This document shows, one piece after another, positions 33,541-42,731 of a DNA stretch of 64,000 bases (positions within the stretch are counted from its first letter, which is position 1; each line of letters begins with the position of its first letter). The stretch comes from Chitinophagaceae bacterium (GTDB lineage: Bacteria > Bacteroidota > Bacteroidia > Chitinophagales > Chitinophagaceae), in NCBI GenBank assembly GCA_025934485.1, contig JAICXX010000008.1, positions 1 to 64,000 on the forward strand, written 5' to 3'. A program made the translations under genes and the position numbers. A model generated the notes under the pieces. That model did not search any database, was not told the DNA's origin, and saw only the letters and a list, made by a program, of their open reading frames with translations.

Positions 33541-34136
33541 GGCTTCTTGCCTGATAGGTATTGCACGATGATCTCTTTCCACAAAGCGTAGCCTTTTTCA
33601 CTAATGTGGAGTCCGTCCGGGTCCAGAAATTCTCTTTTGGGATAGCCGGCATTGTCGGTCATCCGGTTATAGATATTGATAAAATGCAGATTGTTGGCCT
33701 GCCGGTAGATCTCTTCTTCGATGATCTTGTTTGTATAACGGATGCTGTCGACGATGTTCCAGCGGCTGATGCTGGGTTTGACCGAGATAAAGGCGAGGGG
33801 GATGTCGCCGAAGCGTTGGCGGGTGCGGCTTACCAGCTGTTGGAAGAAGATAAATACCTCTTCCGGGTGGCGGCCGTCACCGAGGTCGTTGTCTCCGGCG
33901 TAAACGATGATCGATTCCGGTGAGAAGGGGGAAACGAGGCGATCGAAGAACCAGTCGCAAGCTGCCAGGGTCGATCCGCCGAAGCCGAGGTTGACGGGGT
34001 TCCATTCGGCAAAATCTTCGTACAGGCTATCCCAAAGCCTGATGGAGGAGCTGCCGTAAAAAAGCAGTTTTGGGTCGTACGTCAGTGCTGCCCTTTCTTT
34101 TTCCAGCCTTTGAACCTCATTTTCATACCAGATCAT
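33537..34136 (-). CDS. SGNH/GDSL hydrolase
   Basis: Small SGNH-fold esterase or acetylhydrolase of 199 residues, lacking a signal peptide. The four blocks are visible: LLFYGSSSIRLWDS (block I Ser, GSSS in place of GDS), NLGFGGSTLAA (block II Gly), VYAGDNDLGDG (block III, GxND) and FLDPDGLHISEKGY (block V, DxxH). The track start 34157 is a TTG; ATG 34136 (MIWYENEVQRLEKER) is preferred. It is first in a two-gene minus-strand unit with the esterase-like gene, joined by an ATGA overlap, suggesting the two hydrolases act together, perhaps in deacylating a metabolite or glycan. Confidence 0.9.
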   Translation of the reverse strand: MIWYENEVQRLEKERAALTYDPKLLFYGSSSIRLWDSLYEDFAEWNPVNLGFGGSTLAACDWFFDRLVSPFSPESIIVYAGDNDLGDGRHPEEVFIFFQQLVSRTRQRFGDIPLAFISVKPSISRWNIVDSIRYTNKIIEEEIYRQANNLHFINIYNRMTDNAGYPKREFLDPDGLHISEKGYALWKEIIVQYLSGKKP

Positions 34137-34172
34137 AATGCCGTTTTGGTTGGTCAAATATAAGCGGAATTG

Positions 34173-34180
34173 TATCTTGC
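34173..34180 (+). promoter_or_regulatory. Possible -7 box for the SMP-30 gene
   Basis: TATCTTGC, one or two bases off TAnnTTTG, lies 15 bases before the ATG at 34196. TTGG at 34150-34153 is 19 bases upstream and could be the -33 box. This would also favour the 34196 start over 34187. Confidence 0.3.
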
Positions 34181-34195
34181 CAGCAAATGGTATAT

Positions 34196-35098
34196 ATGAA
34201 ATATGTGTTAACCGGAATACTGTCGATGCTCGGTTATGCGATTATGGCGCAGGAGCCGGCTTTCGATTCAGGCGCGGTGGTGGCCGACGGCACTATCCGG
34301 CCGACGCTTATCGCGCGCCAGTTCGTTTTTACCGAAGGGGCGTCGGTGGACCGGAAGGGAAATGTGTTTTTTACCGATCAGCCACAAAACAAGATATGGG
34401 AATATACCACCGATGGGCAATTAGTGCTTTTTATGGACAGTGCCGGCAGATCGAACGGGATGTATTTCGATCACGATGGGCGGCTGGTGACGTGTGCCGA
34501 TGAGCAGGAACAGATCTGGGCGATCGCGCCGGACAGGCAGGTAAAAGTGCTGCTGCGGGATATTGCTGGTCATAGGATGAACGGACCTAACGATCTATGG
34601 ATCGATGCCCGGGGTGGTATTTATTTTACCGACCCGTATTATCAGCGTCCTTACTGGTCGCGGACGCATGGCGAGCTGGATGGTGAAAAGGTCTATTATC
34701 TGCCGCGGGGAAAGAAGCAGCCGGTGGTCGTGGAGGCGACGCTAAAGAAGCCCAATGGCATCGTGGGCACGCCGGATGGACGTTTTCTGTATGTCGCCGA
34801 TATCGGTGGGGGGAAGACCTACCGGTATGCTATCGGAAAACATGGGTTGTTGGAGGATCGTTCTGAATTTTGTGCGCAGGGTTCGGATGGGATGACACTG
34901 GATGAACGGGGGAATGTGTATCTCACGGGGGATGGGGTTACTGTTTACGACAGTAATGGCAAACGGATAGCGCACATTCCCGTTCCGGAGAAGTGGACGG
35001 CCAATTTATGTTTTGGCGGGCGCGACGGTAAAAGCCTTTTCATCACGGCGTCGGAAGGCTTTTATGTGTTGAGGATGCGGGTGAAGGGGGTGGAATAG
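34196..35098 (+). CDS. SMP-30/gluconolactonase/LRE-family protein, secreted
   Basis: Six-bladed beta-propeller of 300 residues, predicted lactonase or related calcium-dependent hydrolase. The signal peptide MKYVLTGILSMLGYAIMAQ directs it to the periplasm or outside. Metal-site segments typical of the family are present: FVFTEGASVD (Glu), HRMNGPNDLWID (Asn), KKPNGIVGTPDG (Asn) and QGSDGMTLDERGNVYL (Asp). The ATG at 34196 gives a clean signal peptide; the track start at 34187 adds only MVY. It is convergent with the receiver gene with a single base between stop codons. Members act on gluconolactone or other lactones; the true substrate here is unknown. Confidence 0.92.
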   Translation: MKYVLTGILSMLGYAIMAQEPAFDSGAVVADGTIRPTLIARQFVFTEGASVDRKGNVFFTDQPQNKIWEYTTDGQLVLFMDSAGRSNGMYFDHDGRLVTCADEQEQIWAIAPDRQVKVLLRDIAGHRMNGPNDLWIDARGGIYFTDPYYQRPYWSRTHGELDGEKVYYLPRGKKQPVVVEATLKKPNGIVGTPDGRFLYVADIGGGKTYRYAIGKHGLLEDRSEFCAQGSDGMTLDERGNVYLTGDGVTVYDSNGKRIAHIPVPEKWTANLCFGGRDGKSLFITASEGFYVLRMRVKGVE

Positions 35099-35099
35099 G

Positions 35100-35495
35100 C
35101 TAATGCGCGACCAGGAAATGTTCGATCATCTCGCGATAGGCCTGCATGGAGTCCGGTTTTGCAACGACATCCTGTGCGCCCAGCTCGAGGCATTCCTGGT
35201 AAAAGTCTCTCACCTGATATGTAGAATAGATGATAGCAGGAATGTGCTGATAGCGGGAGCTTTCCTTAAGGAAGATGAGGCTTTCCTTGCCCGTCATCCT
35301 CGGCATGTTCTGATCGAGTATGATCAAGCCCGGCAGCTCATCGTCGGGCATTTTATTCAACAGGGAGATCATATCAAGGCCATTCTCCGCGCATTCTACC
35401 ATGGCGTCCGTGTCTACGTCGCAAACGATCTCACTGAATATCTGGCGATCGTCTTCATCATCGTCTACAAGCAGTATTTTCTTGTACTTCAACAT
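35100..35495 (-). CDS. Single-domain response regulator (receiver only)
   Basis: Receiver domain of 131 residues with no output domain. It shows the acidic pair in ILLVDDDEDDRQIF, the phosphorylation Asp in GLIILDQNMPRMTGKE, the switch Thr/Ser in IIYSTYQVRDF and the conserved Lys in VVAKPDS. The track start at 35519 is a TTG; ATG 35495 (MLKYKKILLVDDD) is more likely. It follows the CheB/CheR hybrid kinase by 20 bases (or overlaps its stop if TTG is used), so it is the probable phosphoacceptor partner. CheY-like receivers of this kind in Bacteroidetes often act with PAS kinases on unknown outputs. Confidence 0.93.
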   Translation of the reverse strand: MLKYKKILLVDDDEDDRQIFSEIVCDVDTDAMVECAENGLDMISLLNKMPDDELPGLIILDQNMPRMTGKESLIFLKESSRYQHIPAIIYSTYQVRDFYQECLELGAQDVVAKPDSMQAYREMIEHFLVAH

Positions 35496-35515
35496 AATAA
35501 ATTTTAATCGGTCAT

Positions 35516-38500
35516 TCAATGGGTTGCGGGCAGGATAAAGTCGAAGCGGGCACCCTGATCCTGGCTGCTGTGGGCAGTAATGAGACCGTTGTGCCGTTCG
35601 ATGATCTTTTTCGTTATAGCAAGACCTATGCCGGTGCCTTCGAATCTATCTTTTGGGTGCAGCCGTTGGAATAATTTAAATACATTTTCGGCGTTTTTTT
35701 CTTCGAAGCCGATGCCGTTGTCCGTGATGCTAAACCGGTAAAATGCTCCGGCGGGATCGGGCGCGGCGGCAAAGCTTTTTTCGCCAATGCAGGTTGCTTC
35801 CAGGTGTATAACGGGCAGGTTTCCGGGACGGGTGAATTTCAGGGCATTGCTGAGCAGATTATGCAGTACCTGGCGGAACTGTCCGGGGATAAGGTCGATC
35901 TCGGGAAGTTCGCCGGCGGTAACGCTCGCTTGTTTTTCGCGGATGATGATCTCGAAATCTTCCAGGATCTCGGCATACATCGTCTTAAGATCGGTGCGTC
36001 TGAAATACGTGTTCTCGGCCGATAGGCGGGAGAAGTTCAGGATATCGATGACCAGGGCGCGCATGCGATCCGTGGAGCGGATGATCTTGGCGAAGTACAC
36101 TTTGATGTCTTCCGGGAGCTGGTTATCGAAGCGGTCCTGGATGGCTTTGGAAAACATGTGGATCTTGCGGAGGGGTTCCTGCAGGTCATGCGAGGCGATG
36201 GAGGCGAACTGTTGCAGGTCATGGTTGCTGGTCTCCAGGGCTTCGTTGAGCTGTTTTAGCTGTGCGGTGCGTTCGGCCACTTTTTCTTCCAGGGCCTCTT
36301 TAGCCCGGGCGAGATCGTGTTGCGTCTTTTTAAGTTCGGTGACATCCAGCATCGAGCCCAGCATCCGGAATGCGGTGCCGTTGTCGTCATAGAGAATATA
36401 GGCACGGTCGAGCACATCGGCATACCAGCCATCCTCCCTGCGGAAGCGGTACTCGCCGGTCCATTGCGATTGATGGGTATTGATGGCGGCATAGATGCTG
36501 TTTGTTGTAGCGGACTGGTCCTGCGGATGGATTTTCTGCAGCCAGCTATTGCGGTCGAGGCCGGGCGTCGGATGTTCATAGCCGTACTGTTTGTAGAACG
36601 CGTCGCTCCACCACACGGAGTTGTTCACGAGATCCCAGTCCCAGATGGCGTCGTTAGTCGCTCGGGAGACCAGGCGGAAGCGTTCTTCGCTCAATGCAAG
36701 GGCAAGGGAGCCTTCCTTTACCTTGTCCTGGAGGTGGGTGTTTAGTTTCTTCAGCGTCTCTCTAGTGGAGACGAGCTCCCTGATATCGACGAAGGAGATG
36801 ATCACTCCATCCATATGGCCATCGTGGGTCAGGTAGGGCGTTATCCGCATCAGCAGGTCCTTGCCGTTCACGAGCTGTACTTCTTTTTCCAGCGGGGTGC
36901 CGGAACTGAGAACCGTTTGCACATCGTTGAGAAGGCTTTCCGAACGAATGTTGTTGGAGATATGGGTGATGGGCCGGCCCGCGTCCGTGTCGATGAAGTT
37001 GATCATCCGGGAAGACGCCGGATTGAATTTTCGGATGCGCAGCTGTGCGTCGAGGAAGACCTGGGCGATATCGGTGCTACGGAAATAGTTGTTGAGGTCG
37101 TCGTTGAGCTCGAGCAGCTCTTTGATCTTGAGCTGGTGTTCGGTATTGAGCGTGATCAGCTCTTCATTCAGTGATTGCAGCTCTTCGTTCGAGCTCTGCA
37201 ACTCTTCGTTGGCGGAGAGGAGCTCTTCATTGGTGGCCTGCAGTTCTTCGTTGGTGGCCTCCAGGTCTTCGACGGTGAGTTGCAGCTGGTTCTTGGTTTC
37301 CCCCAGTTCGGCCTCAAGCGCACGCACATATTCTTCCTGGAGGTTATGGTGATCGGAATGGCCGTTGCCATTACTGTGGCTGTTGCCGTTATTGTGGCCA
37401 TTACTGTGCCCGTTGCCAGGGTCGGCAGGTATTTCTTCCACGGACAGCTCCCTGAAAACGATCATGGTAGTATTGGCGTTTGTCGAAGGCAGGCCGTTAG
37501 TCTCACCGACGGCGCGGATAAAGATCTCCAGTGTGACCATGGTCTCGCCCTTTCGGTAGCGGACATTTCGCAGGTGCACTTTGGCGCCTGTTTTTCCGGC
37601 CTTTCGGATCTCGGCGCTGAGAAGGATGGAGATCGGCGATGGCACCATCCGAAGCAGGTTCAGGTGAAGCTGGCGGCGGGGCAGGGTAAGAAATTTTTCA
37701 TAGGGGCCGATGATCTCGCGGATCTCGAAATTGGCGTCAATATAAAGAGTCACATAAGACAGGTCGTCCATGAGGACTTGTTTGAAGTCTTCCCAAAGCG
37801 CGGACTGACCGCGGGATTCTTTGGAGAGCAGGTTTGTTTGGCCTGATCTCTCGCGGCGGTTGGGATAGGTTTCCACCGGCGTCTGCTGGAAATAATAGGC
37901 CGGTTTGGAATCGCCCGTTTTTCGATAGACCTTCCAGCGGGCGCTGATCTCCTGTACGTCCTTTTTTATCAGCGAGGAATTCTCCGTGGGGCCGAGGAAG
38001 ATGTACCCATCCTTGCCGGCGGCAAAGAGGAGGAGAGAAAAGATGCGTTGCTGCATGGAGGGGCTGATATAGATCAGCATGTTCCGGCAGCTGATAAGGT
38101 CGTTCTTTATAAAGGGCGGGTCCTTGATGATATTATGTTTGGCAAAAACGATCTGTTTGCGGATACGAGGAGCGATAGTATAGGTCTTGCCGTTCCGGGT
38201 AAAATATTTCTTGAGGAGACGGGCATCGACGTCTTTTTCTATGGATAAAGGATATTCGCCTGCCGAAGCAAATTGAATGGCTTCGGTGTCGATATCGGAG
38301 GCAAAGACCTTGACCGTAAGATTTTTAGTCGTCTTTTCCAGCACTTCGTCGATGACCATGGCGATGCTATAGGCTTCTTCGCCGGTGCTGCAGGCAGTGA
38401 CCCAGACTTTGATGGTATCATCTTCTTCTTTGCCGTCGATGATGGCGGGAACCACTTTATCGCGGAGGATATCGAAGGCTTCGGGATCACGAAAGAAATG

Positions 38501-39322
38501 GGTGACACCGATGAGGAAGTCCTGACCGAGATGTGACACCTCGTCTTTGTTCTCCTGGAGATAGGTAATGTATTTATCCGGTGAGGAAAAACTGCCTTGC
38601 ATCATGCGTTTGTTGATGCGGCGCAGGATCGTCGGGGTTTTATAATAATGAAATTCCACACCGGACTGGCCGTGGATGAGATCGAAGACCGTCTTCAGGA
38701 ATTGGTCGTCCTTTTTATCGTTACCGTAGAGATAGGGCGGGGGTGGTGAGATATAGTGCATGATCTCGCTGTATATGGCAGCGGGCGGCAGGACATAGTC
38801 GGCGTTGCCGGCGGCGATCACGCTATTAGGCATCCCGTCAAACCTGGCGGTGGAAGGATCTTGTACGATCACGAGTCCACCTTCCTTTTTTATGGCTTCG
38901 GTGCCTTTGGTCCCGTCCGTGCCGGTGCCGGAAAGGATGACGGCGATGGCTTTGTCCTTGCGCTCCCTGGCGAGCGAATAAAGAAAGACATCTACCGCGT
39001 TATTGGGGAGTTTTCCGTTCTTTTTTTCAGTGAGCCGGAGCTTGTTCTTCTGGATGGTGATGAGCTTGGTGTTGGGAATGACGTAGATGCATTTCCGCTC
39101 GATCTCCTGGAGGTCGGCTGCTTCATAGACATTCATATCCGTGTGGCGGGCGACCAGCTCTACCAGCAGGCTTTTATAATCCGGTGAAAGGTGTTGGATG
39201 ATGATGAATGAGGTATAGGGAGTCTCCGGCATACTGTCGAAAAACTCATGAATGGCCTCCAGTCCGCCTGCCGAGGCGCCTATGGCGACGATATAATGGT
39301 TATATCTGTTTGCTGGTGTAAT
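35516..39322 (-). CDS. CheB/CheR/PAS hybrid sensor histidine kinase, probable ATT start
   Basis: Multi-domain soluble kinase. With the start proposed here it has 1268 residues: CheB methylesterase-like domain (about 1-190, VAIGASAGGLEAI with the catalytic Ser, IIIQHLSP His, SGTGTDGTKG Asp), CheR methyltransferase (about 215-470, WVTACSTGEEAYSIAM), a His/Asn/Gly-rich linker (about 634-657), a coiled coil of repeated ATNEELQ-type units (about 670-740), a PAS domain, a PAS_3 domain (DAIWDWDLVNNSVWW), HisKA (ASIASHDLQEPLRKIHMFS, phospho-His near 1043) and HATPase_c (NLLSNALKF, DNGIGF, GTGIGLAITKK). The first ATG in frame (39232) would delete the catalytic Ser. The in-frame sequence between the upstream stop (39335-39337) and that ATG has no ATG, GTG or TTG, yet encodes the conserved CheB start. 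ATT at 39322-39320 gives (M)TPANRYNHYIVAIGAS. It is followed by its receiver gene. Confidence 0.88.
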   Translation of the reverse strand: MTPANRYNHYIVAIGASAGGLEAIHEFFDSMPETPYTSFIIIQHLSPDYKSLLVELVARHTDMNVYEAADLQEIERKCIYVIPNTKLITIQKNKLRLTEKKNGKLPNNAVDVFLYSLARERKDKAIAVILSGTGTDGTKGTEAIKKEGGLVIVQDPSTARFDGMPNSVIAAGNADYVLPPAAIYSEIMHYISPPPPYLYGNDKKDDQFLKTVFDLIHGQSGVEFHYYKTPTILRRINKRMMQGSFSSPDKYITYLQENKDEVSHLGQDFLIGVTHFFRDPEAFDILRDKVVPAIIDGKEEDDTIKVWVTACSTGEEAYSIAMVIDEVLEKTTKNLTVKVFASDIDTEAIQFASAGEYPLSIEKDVDARLLKKYFTRNGKTYTIAPRIRKQIVFAKHNIIKDPPFIKNDLISCRNMLIYISPSMQQRIFSLLLFAAGKDGYIFLGPTENSSLIKKDVQEISARWKVYRKTGDSKPAYYFQQTPVETYPNRRERSGQTNLLSKESRGQSALWEDFKQVLMDDLSYVTLYIDANFEIREIIGPYEKFLTLPRRQLHLNLLRMVPSPISILLSAEIRKAGKTGAKVHLRNVRYRKGETMVTLEIFIRAVGETNGLPSTNANTTMIVFRELSVEEIPADPGNGHSNGHNNGNSHSNGNGHSDHHNLQEEYVRALEAELGETKNQLQLTVEDLEATNEELQATNEELLSANEELQSSNEELQSLNEELITLNTEHQLKIKELLELNDDLNNYFRSTDIAQVFLDAQLRIRKFNPASSRMINFIDTDAGRPITHISNNIRSESLLNDVQTVLSSGTPLEKEVQLVNGKDLLMRITPYLTHDGHMDGVIISFVDIRELVSTRETLKKLNTHLQDKVKEGSLALALSEERFRLVSRATNDAIWDWDLVNNSVWWSDAFYKQYGYEHPTPGLDRNSWLQKIHPQDQSATTNSIYAAINTHQSQWTGEYRFRREDGWYADVLDRAYILYDDNGTAFRMLGSMLDVTELKKTQHDLARAKEALEEKVAERTAQLKQLNEALETSNHDLQQFASIASHDLQEPLRKIHMFSKAIQDRFDNQLPEDIKVYFAKIIRSTDRMRALVIDILNFSRLSAENTYFRRTDLKTMYAEILEDFEIIIREKQASVTAGELPEIDLIPGQFRQVLHNLLSNALKFTRPGNLPVIHLEATCIGEKSFAAAPDPAGAFYRFSITDNGIGFEEKNAENVFKLFQRLHPKDRFEGTGIGLAITKKIIERHNGLITAHSSQDQGARFDFILPATH

Positions 39323-39351
39323 AAGTATTTTCTTTTAAATATGGGACAGTC

Positions 39352-39371
39352 TTGTGGATTTTTTTCCACAA
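39352..39371. promoter_or_regulatory. 7-bp inverted repeat between fdhF-like and kinase genes
   Basis: TTGTGGA and TCCACAA form a perfect stem around six T residues, 30 bases before the proposed kinase start. It could be an operator or a weak hairpin downstream of the oxidoreductase gene; nothing decides between these. Confidence 0.3.
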
Positions 39372-39458
39372 AATTGTCGTCCATCTGTGACAGTTTATTT
39401 TATTTCCCTCTGGGGAAACCAAATACACAGAAAGAATTGAACAAAAACGCGGCCATTT

Positions 39459-41762
39459 TTAGACGGACCGTTCGATGCGGATGATTACCAGCTTGGAGAC
39501 CGGGGTATTGCTTTTGGCGGCCACGGTGTCGATCGGCACCAGGACATTGGTCTCCGGATAGTAGGTGGCGGCGCAACTGCGGGGGATGGGATAGGGGATC
39601 ACGATGAAGCGGTGGGCGGTGCGACGGATGCCGCCATGATCATTATGGATATCTACCACATCACCCGGTTTCAGGCCTTGTTCGCTGATGTCTTGTTCAT
39701 TAAGGAAGATGACGCGACGTTCGTTGTAGACGCCGCGATACCTATCGTCCAGTCCATAGATCGTGGTGTTGAACTGGTCGTGGCTACGGACGGTCATCAT
39801 CATGAGCTGGCCGCTTTCGAGGGGGATGTGTGTGAGTTTGGCGACGTTGAAGTGGGCCTTTTGATCGGGCGTAGCAAAGCGGCCTTCGCGGTTGGGATTA
39901 GGCAGGTAGAAACCACCGGGTTCCCGTACCCGCAGATTGTAGCTTTCGAAGCCGGGAATGGTCTTTTCGATATCCTCGCGGATGGCGTCATAGCTGGCGA
40001 GGTAGCGGTCCCAGTTGACGACGGAACCCTGGGGTCGTTTGCCCAGCGTGGCTTTGGCCAGGTGACAGACGATGGCGGGCTCGCTCATCAGGTGGGTGGA
40101 TACAGGATTGAGGATGCCCTCGGAGCTTTGGACGACACCCATGCTGTTCTCGCAGGAGACAAACTGTTGTGAGCCGCCGGTGAAGTCGCGATCGCTGCGG
40201 GCGAGGCAGGGCAGGATAAGGGCTTCTTCGCCGTGTACGAGATGGCTGCGATTGAGCTTTGTAGAGACGTGGACCGTGAGACTGCACTGTCGGAGCGCCA
40301 TGGCGGTATAGGTGGTATCGGGCGTAGCGGAGAGGAAATTGCCACCCATGGCGAAGAAGACGGAAGCCTTGCCTTCGTGCATGGCGCGGATGGAGTCGAC
40401 GACGTCATAGCCGTGTTCGTAAGGGGGGCGGAAGCCGAAGACCTTTTCCAGGGATTGGAGAAAGGCGGGTTTGGGCTTTTCCCAGATGCCTACGGTGCGG
40501 TCGCCCTGGACATTACTATGGCCACGAACGGGGCAGGTGCCGGCGCCAGGTTTACCGATACTGCCTTTAAGCAGCAGCAGGTTGGCGACCTCTTTAATGG
40601 TGTCGACGGCGTTGGTGTGCTGGGTGAGCCCCATTGCCCAACAGACAATGATCCTCTTTTTATCTTTTAGGATGGCCGCGGCTTTGCCGATGTCCGCGAT
40701 GGAAAGGCCGCAGGCCTCTGCGAGTTCGGACAGATCGATCTGTTTCAAATGGGCGAGGAATTCGCCATAGCCCACGGTATGGTCGCGGATGAAGCCGGTA
40801 TCGAACACGGTGCCCGGTGCTTTTTGTTCCTCCAGCCAAAGCAGCAGCTCGATTGCCTGCAGGAGGGCCATATCGCCGTTGAGCTTTATGGGCAGGTAGA
40901 GATCGGTGAGCGGAGTGGCGATGCCGAGGATGCCTTTGACGTGCTGCGGGTTTCTGAAGGACATGAGACCGGTTTCCGGCAGCGGATTGACAGAGATGAT
41001 CGTGGCGCCGTTGTGTTTGGCCTTTTCCAGGGCGGTAAGCATACGCGGCGCGTTGGTGCCCGGGTTCTGTCCCATGATGACGATGACCTCGGCGACATAC
41101 AGGTCGTCGAGCCGGACGGAACCTTTGCCCAGGCCGAGGGATTCGGTAAGCGCCACACCGCTGGATTCGTGGCACATGTTCGAACAGTCGGGGAGGTTGT
41201 TGGTACCGTATTCCCGGGCGAAGAGCTGGTAGAGAAACGCGGCTTCGTTGCTGGTCCGGCCGCTTGTATAGAAGATTGCCTGATTGGGGTTTTCCAGGCC
41301 GTTGAGTGCTGTGCCGATGCGACTGAAGGCGTCTTCCCAGGAGATCGGTTGGTAGTGGGTAGCACCTTTGGGCAGATACATGGGTTGGGCGATGCGGCCA
41401 TGGCTGCCGATGTCCTTATCGGTTTGGCCCGCGAGGTCTTTGATGGCGTTTTTCGCGAAGAATTCCGGTGTCAGCTTTTTTGTGGTGATCTCGTCAGCTA
41501 TGGCTTTTGCGCCGTTCTCGCAGTATTCGGCTATGCCGGAGCGTTCATCGTCGGGATCGGGCCAGGCGCAGCTGGGGCAGTCGAATCCGCCCTTTTGGTT
41601 GACGCGGGCCAGTGCTTTCAGACTGCGGGCGATGCCGGCCTGCGAGAAGGTATGGCGAAAGCTGGAGATGATGGCGGGGAGGCCAACTGCTTTATGTTTG
41701 ATGGGGCCTTTATGAAATTTATAAAGGATGTCCGGGTTTTCGGCATTGGGCTCGTTGCTCAT
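39459..41762 (-). CDS. FdhF/YdeP-family molybdopterin oxidoreductase
   Basis: Molybdopterin-dependent oxidoreductase alpha subunit, 767 residues, of the FdhF/YdeP group (formate-dehydrogenase-like; physiological substrate generally uncertain). The N-terminal DCPSCAWPDPDD Cys pair, CENGAKAIADE, ISWEDAFSRIGTAL, FYTSGRTSNEAAFLYQLFAREYGTNNLPDCSNMCHESSGVAL-type core and GQNPGTNAPRML are typical. The C-terminal molydopterin-dinucleotide domain includes MMTVRSHDQFNTTIYG and LKPGDVVDI. No signal peptide is seen, so it should be cytoplasmic. It lies 32 bases downstream of fdhD, whose product delivers the sulfur needed by this cofactor. Transcription as an fdhD-oxidoreductase operon is likely. Confidence 0.93.
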   Translation of the reverse strand: MSNEPNAENPDILYKFHKGPIKHKAVGLPAIISSFRHTFSQAGIARSLKALARVNQKGGFDCPSCAWPDPDDERSGIAEYCENGAKAIADEITTKKLTPEFFAKNAIKDLAGQTDKDIGSHGRIAQPMYLPKGATHYQPISWEDAFSRIGTALNGLENPNQAIFYTSGRTSNEAAFLYQLFAREYGTNNLPDCSNMCHESSGVALTESLGLGKGSVRLDDLYVAEVIVIMGQNPGTNAPRMLTALEKAKHNGATIISVNPLPETGLMSFRNPQHVKGILGIATPLTDLYLPIKLNGDMALLQAIELLLWLEEQKAPGTVFDTGFIRDHTVGYGEFLAHLKQIDLSELAEACGLSIADIGKAAAILKDKKRIIVCWAMGLTQHTNAVDTIKEVANLLLLKGSIGKPGAGTCPVRGHSNVQGDRTVGIWEKPKPAFLQSLEKVFGFRPPYEHGYDVVDSIRAMHEGKASVFFAMGGNFLSATPDTTYTAMALRQCSLTVHVSTKLNRSHLVHGEEALILPCLARSDRDFTGGSQQFVSCENSMGVVQSSEGILNPVSTHLMSEPAIVCHLAKATLGKRPQGSVVNWDRYLASYDAIREDIEKTIPGFESYNLRVREPGGFYLPNPNREGRFATPDQKAHFNVAKLTHIPLESGQLMMMTVRSHDQFNTTIYGLDDRYRGVYNERRVIFLNEQDISEQGLKPGDVVDIHNDHGGIRRTAHRFIVIPYPIPRSCAATYYPETNVLVPIDTVAAKSNTPVSKLVIIRIERSV

Positions 41763-41794
41763 AGTATTTTGTTTTATAGCAGGACCCGCTTGTT

Positions 41795-42706
41795 TTACAA
41801 TAGGATCCGCCGGGCTCCCGAATAGATGTTAAAGCGCTGTGCCTTCAGAAAGCCGATGAGCGTGATACCGGATTCCTGGGCAAGCTGTATGGCGAGGCTG
41901 GAAGGGGGGCCAACGGCGGCTACGATGGGAAAACCGGCCATGACGGCTTTTTGGATCAGTTCGAAGCAGGCCCGGCCGCTGAGCAGGAGGATGTGCTCGT
42001 TAAGGGGCAGGTTGCCTTCCAGGAGGGCGTGACCGATCAGCTTGTCGAGGGCGTTGTGACGGCCGACGTCTTCTTTGACAACGAGGAGGTGGCCCTGGCG
42101 GTCGAAAAGACCGGCGGCATGAAGACCGCCGGTGCTATCGAAGAGATTTTGTCCTTCCCGAAGCAGGTAGGGAAGATGATAGAGCACTCGGGCGTCTATC
42201 GTCAGGGGAGTCTCGCGAAAGTGAGCCGGGCGCACCGAATAGAGGGACTCGATACTTATTTTACCGCAGACGCCGCAACTGGAGCTGGTATAAAAATGAC
42301 GTTGCAGCTTTTTGAGATCCGGGGTTACCTGGGGGGGCAGCTTGACGCGGATGGTGTTTGCAATGGGGGCGTCGCCTGATCCGTCGTTGCCGGGTTCTCC
42401 GTTGCCGGTTTCGGAGGATGCCTCGTTGCCGGGACCGCCTGATTCCGAAGCTGGATAAACGGTGATCGCCGGCAAGATGCCTTCGGTGAAAAGGAAGCCA
42501 AGGGCGAGTTCCAGATCGTCACCGGGGGTGCGCATGGTCACGGATACGGACTGCTCGATACGTTTGCCGGCGGGACCGTACTCCAATACGATCTCGAGGG
42601 GCTCTTCCACGACGATGAGGTCATGGGTGTCGAAGCGGTGATCCGGCGAGACCTTTTGGACGGGCAAACTGGTGATGCCGGAGGATGTGATGGATGGACC
42701 GGTCAT
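41795..42706 (-). CDS. fdhD: Formate dehydrogenase accessory sulfurtransferase FdhD
   Basis: Sulfur carrier that passes sulfur from a cysteine desulfurase to the molybdenum cofactor of FdhF-type enzymes; 303 residues. The catalytic Cys pair is in TSSSCGVCGKIS, and the family end region (LLSGRACFELIQKAVMAGFPIVAAVGPPSSLAIQLA) is intact. The N-terminal region VVEEPLEIVLEYGP and TPGDDLELALGFLFTEGI is typical. A Gly/Glu/Pro/Asn/Ser-rich insert of about 30 residues (from SESGGPGNEASSETGNG) interrupts the fold after the TEGI segment, which is unusual. The track start at 42712 is a TTG; ATG 42706 is preferred. Its start is only about 25 bases from that of the divergent acylase gene. Confidence 0.94.
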   Translation of the reverse strand: MTGPSITSSGITSLPVQKVSPDHRFDTHDLIVVEEPLEIVLEYGPAGKRIEQSVSVTMRTPGDDLELALGFLFTEGILPAITVYPASESGGPGNEASSETGNGEPGNDGSGDAPIANTIRVKLPPQVTPDLKKLQRHFYTSSSCGVCGKISIESLYSVRPAHFRETPLTIDARVLYHLPYLLREGQNLFDSTGGLHAAGLFDRQGHLLVVKEDVGRHNALDKLIGHALLEGNLPLNEHILLLSGRACFELIQKAVMAGFPIVAAVGPPSSLAIQLAQESGITLIGFLKAQRFNIYSGARRILL

Positions 42707-42731
42707 ATCCAAAATTACGTTAAATTAGGGG

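Noticed and set aside
37349-37420. Short tandem repeat considered as a separate non-coding repeat
   Set aside because: It is in frame within the kinase gene and encodes the His/Asn-rich linker.
40749-41825. 358-residue plus-strand ORF opposite the molybdopterin oxidoreductase
   Set aside because: Shadow of a strongly supported gene; no conserved motif.
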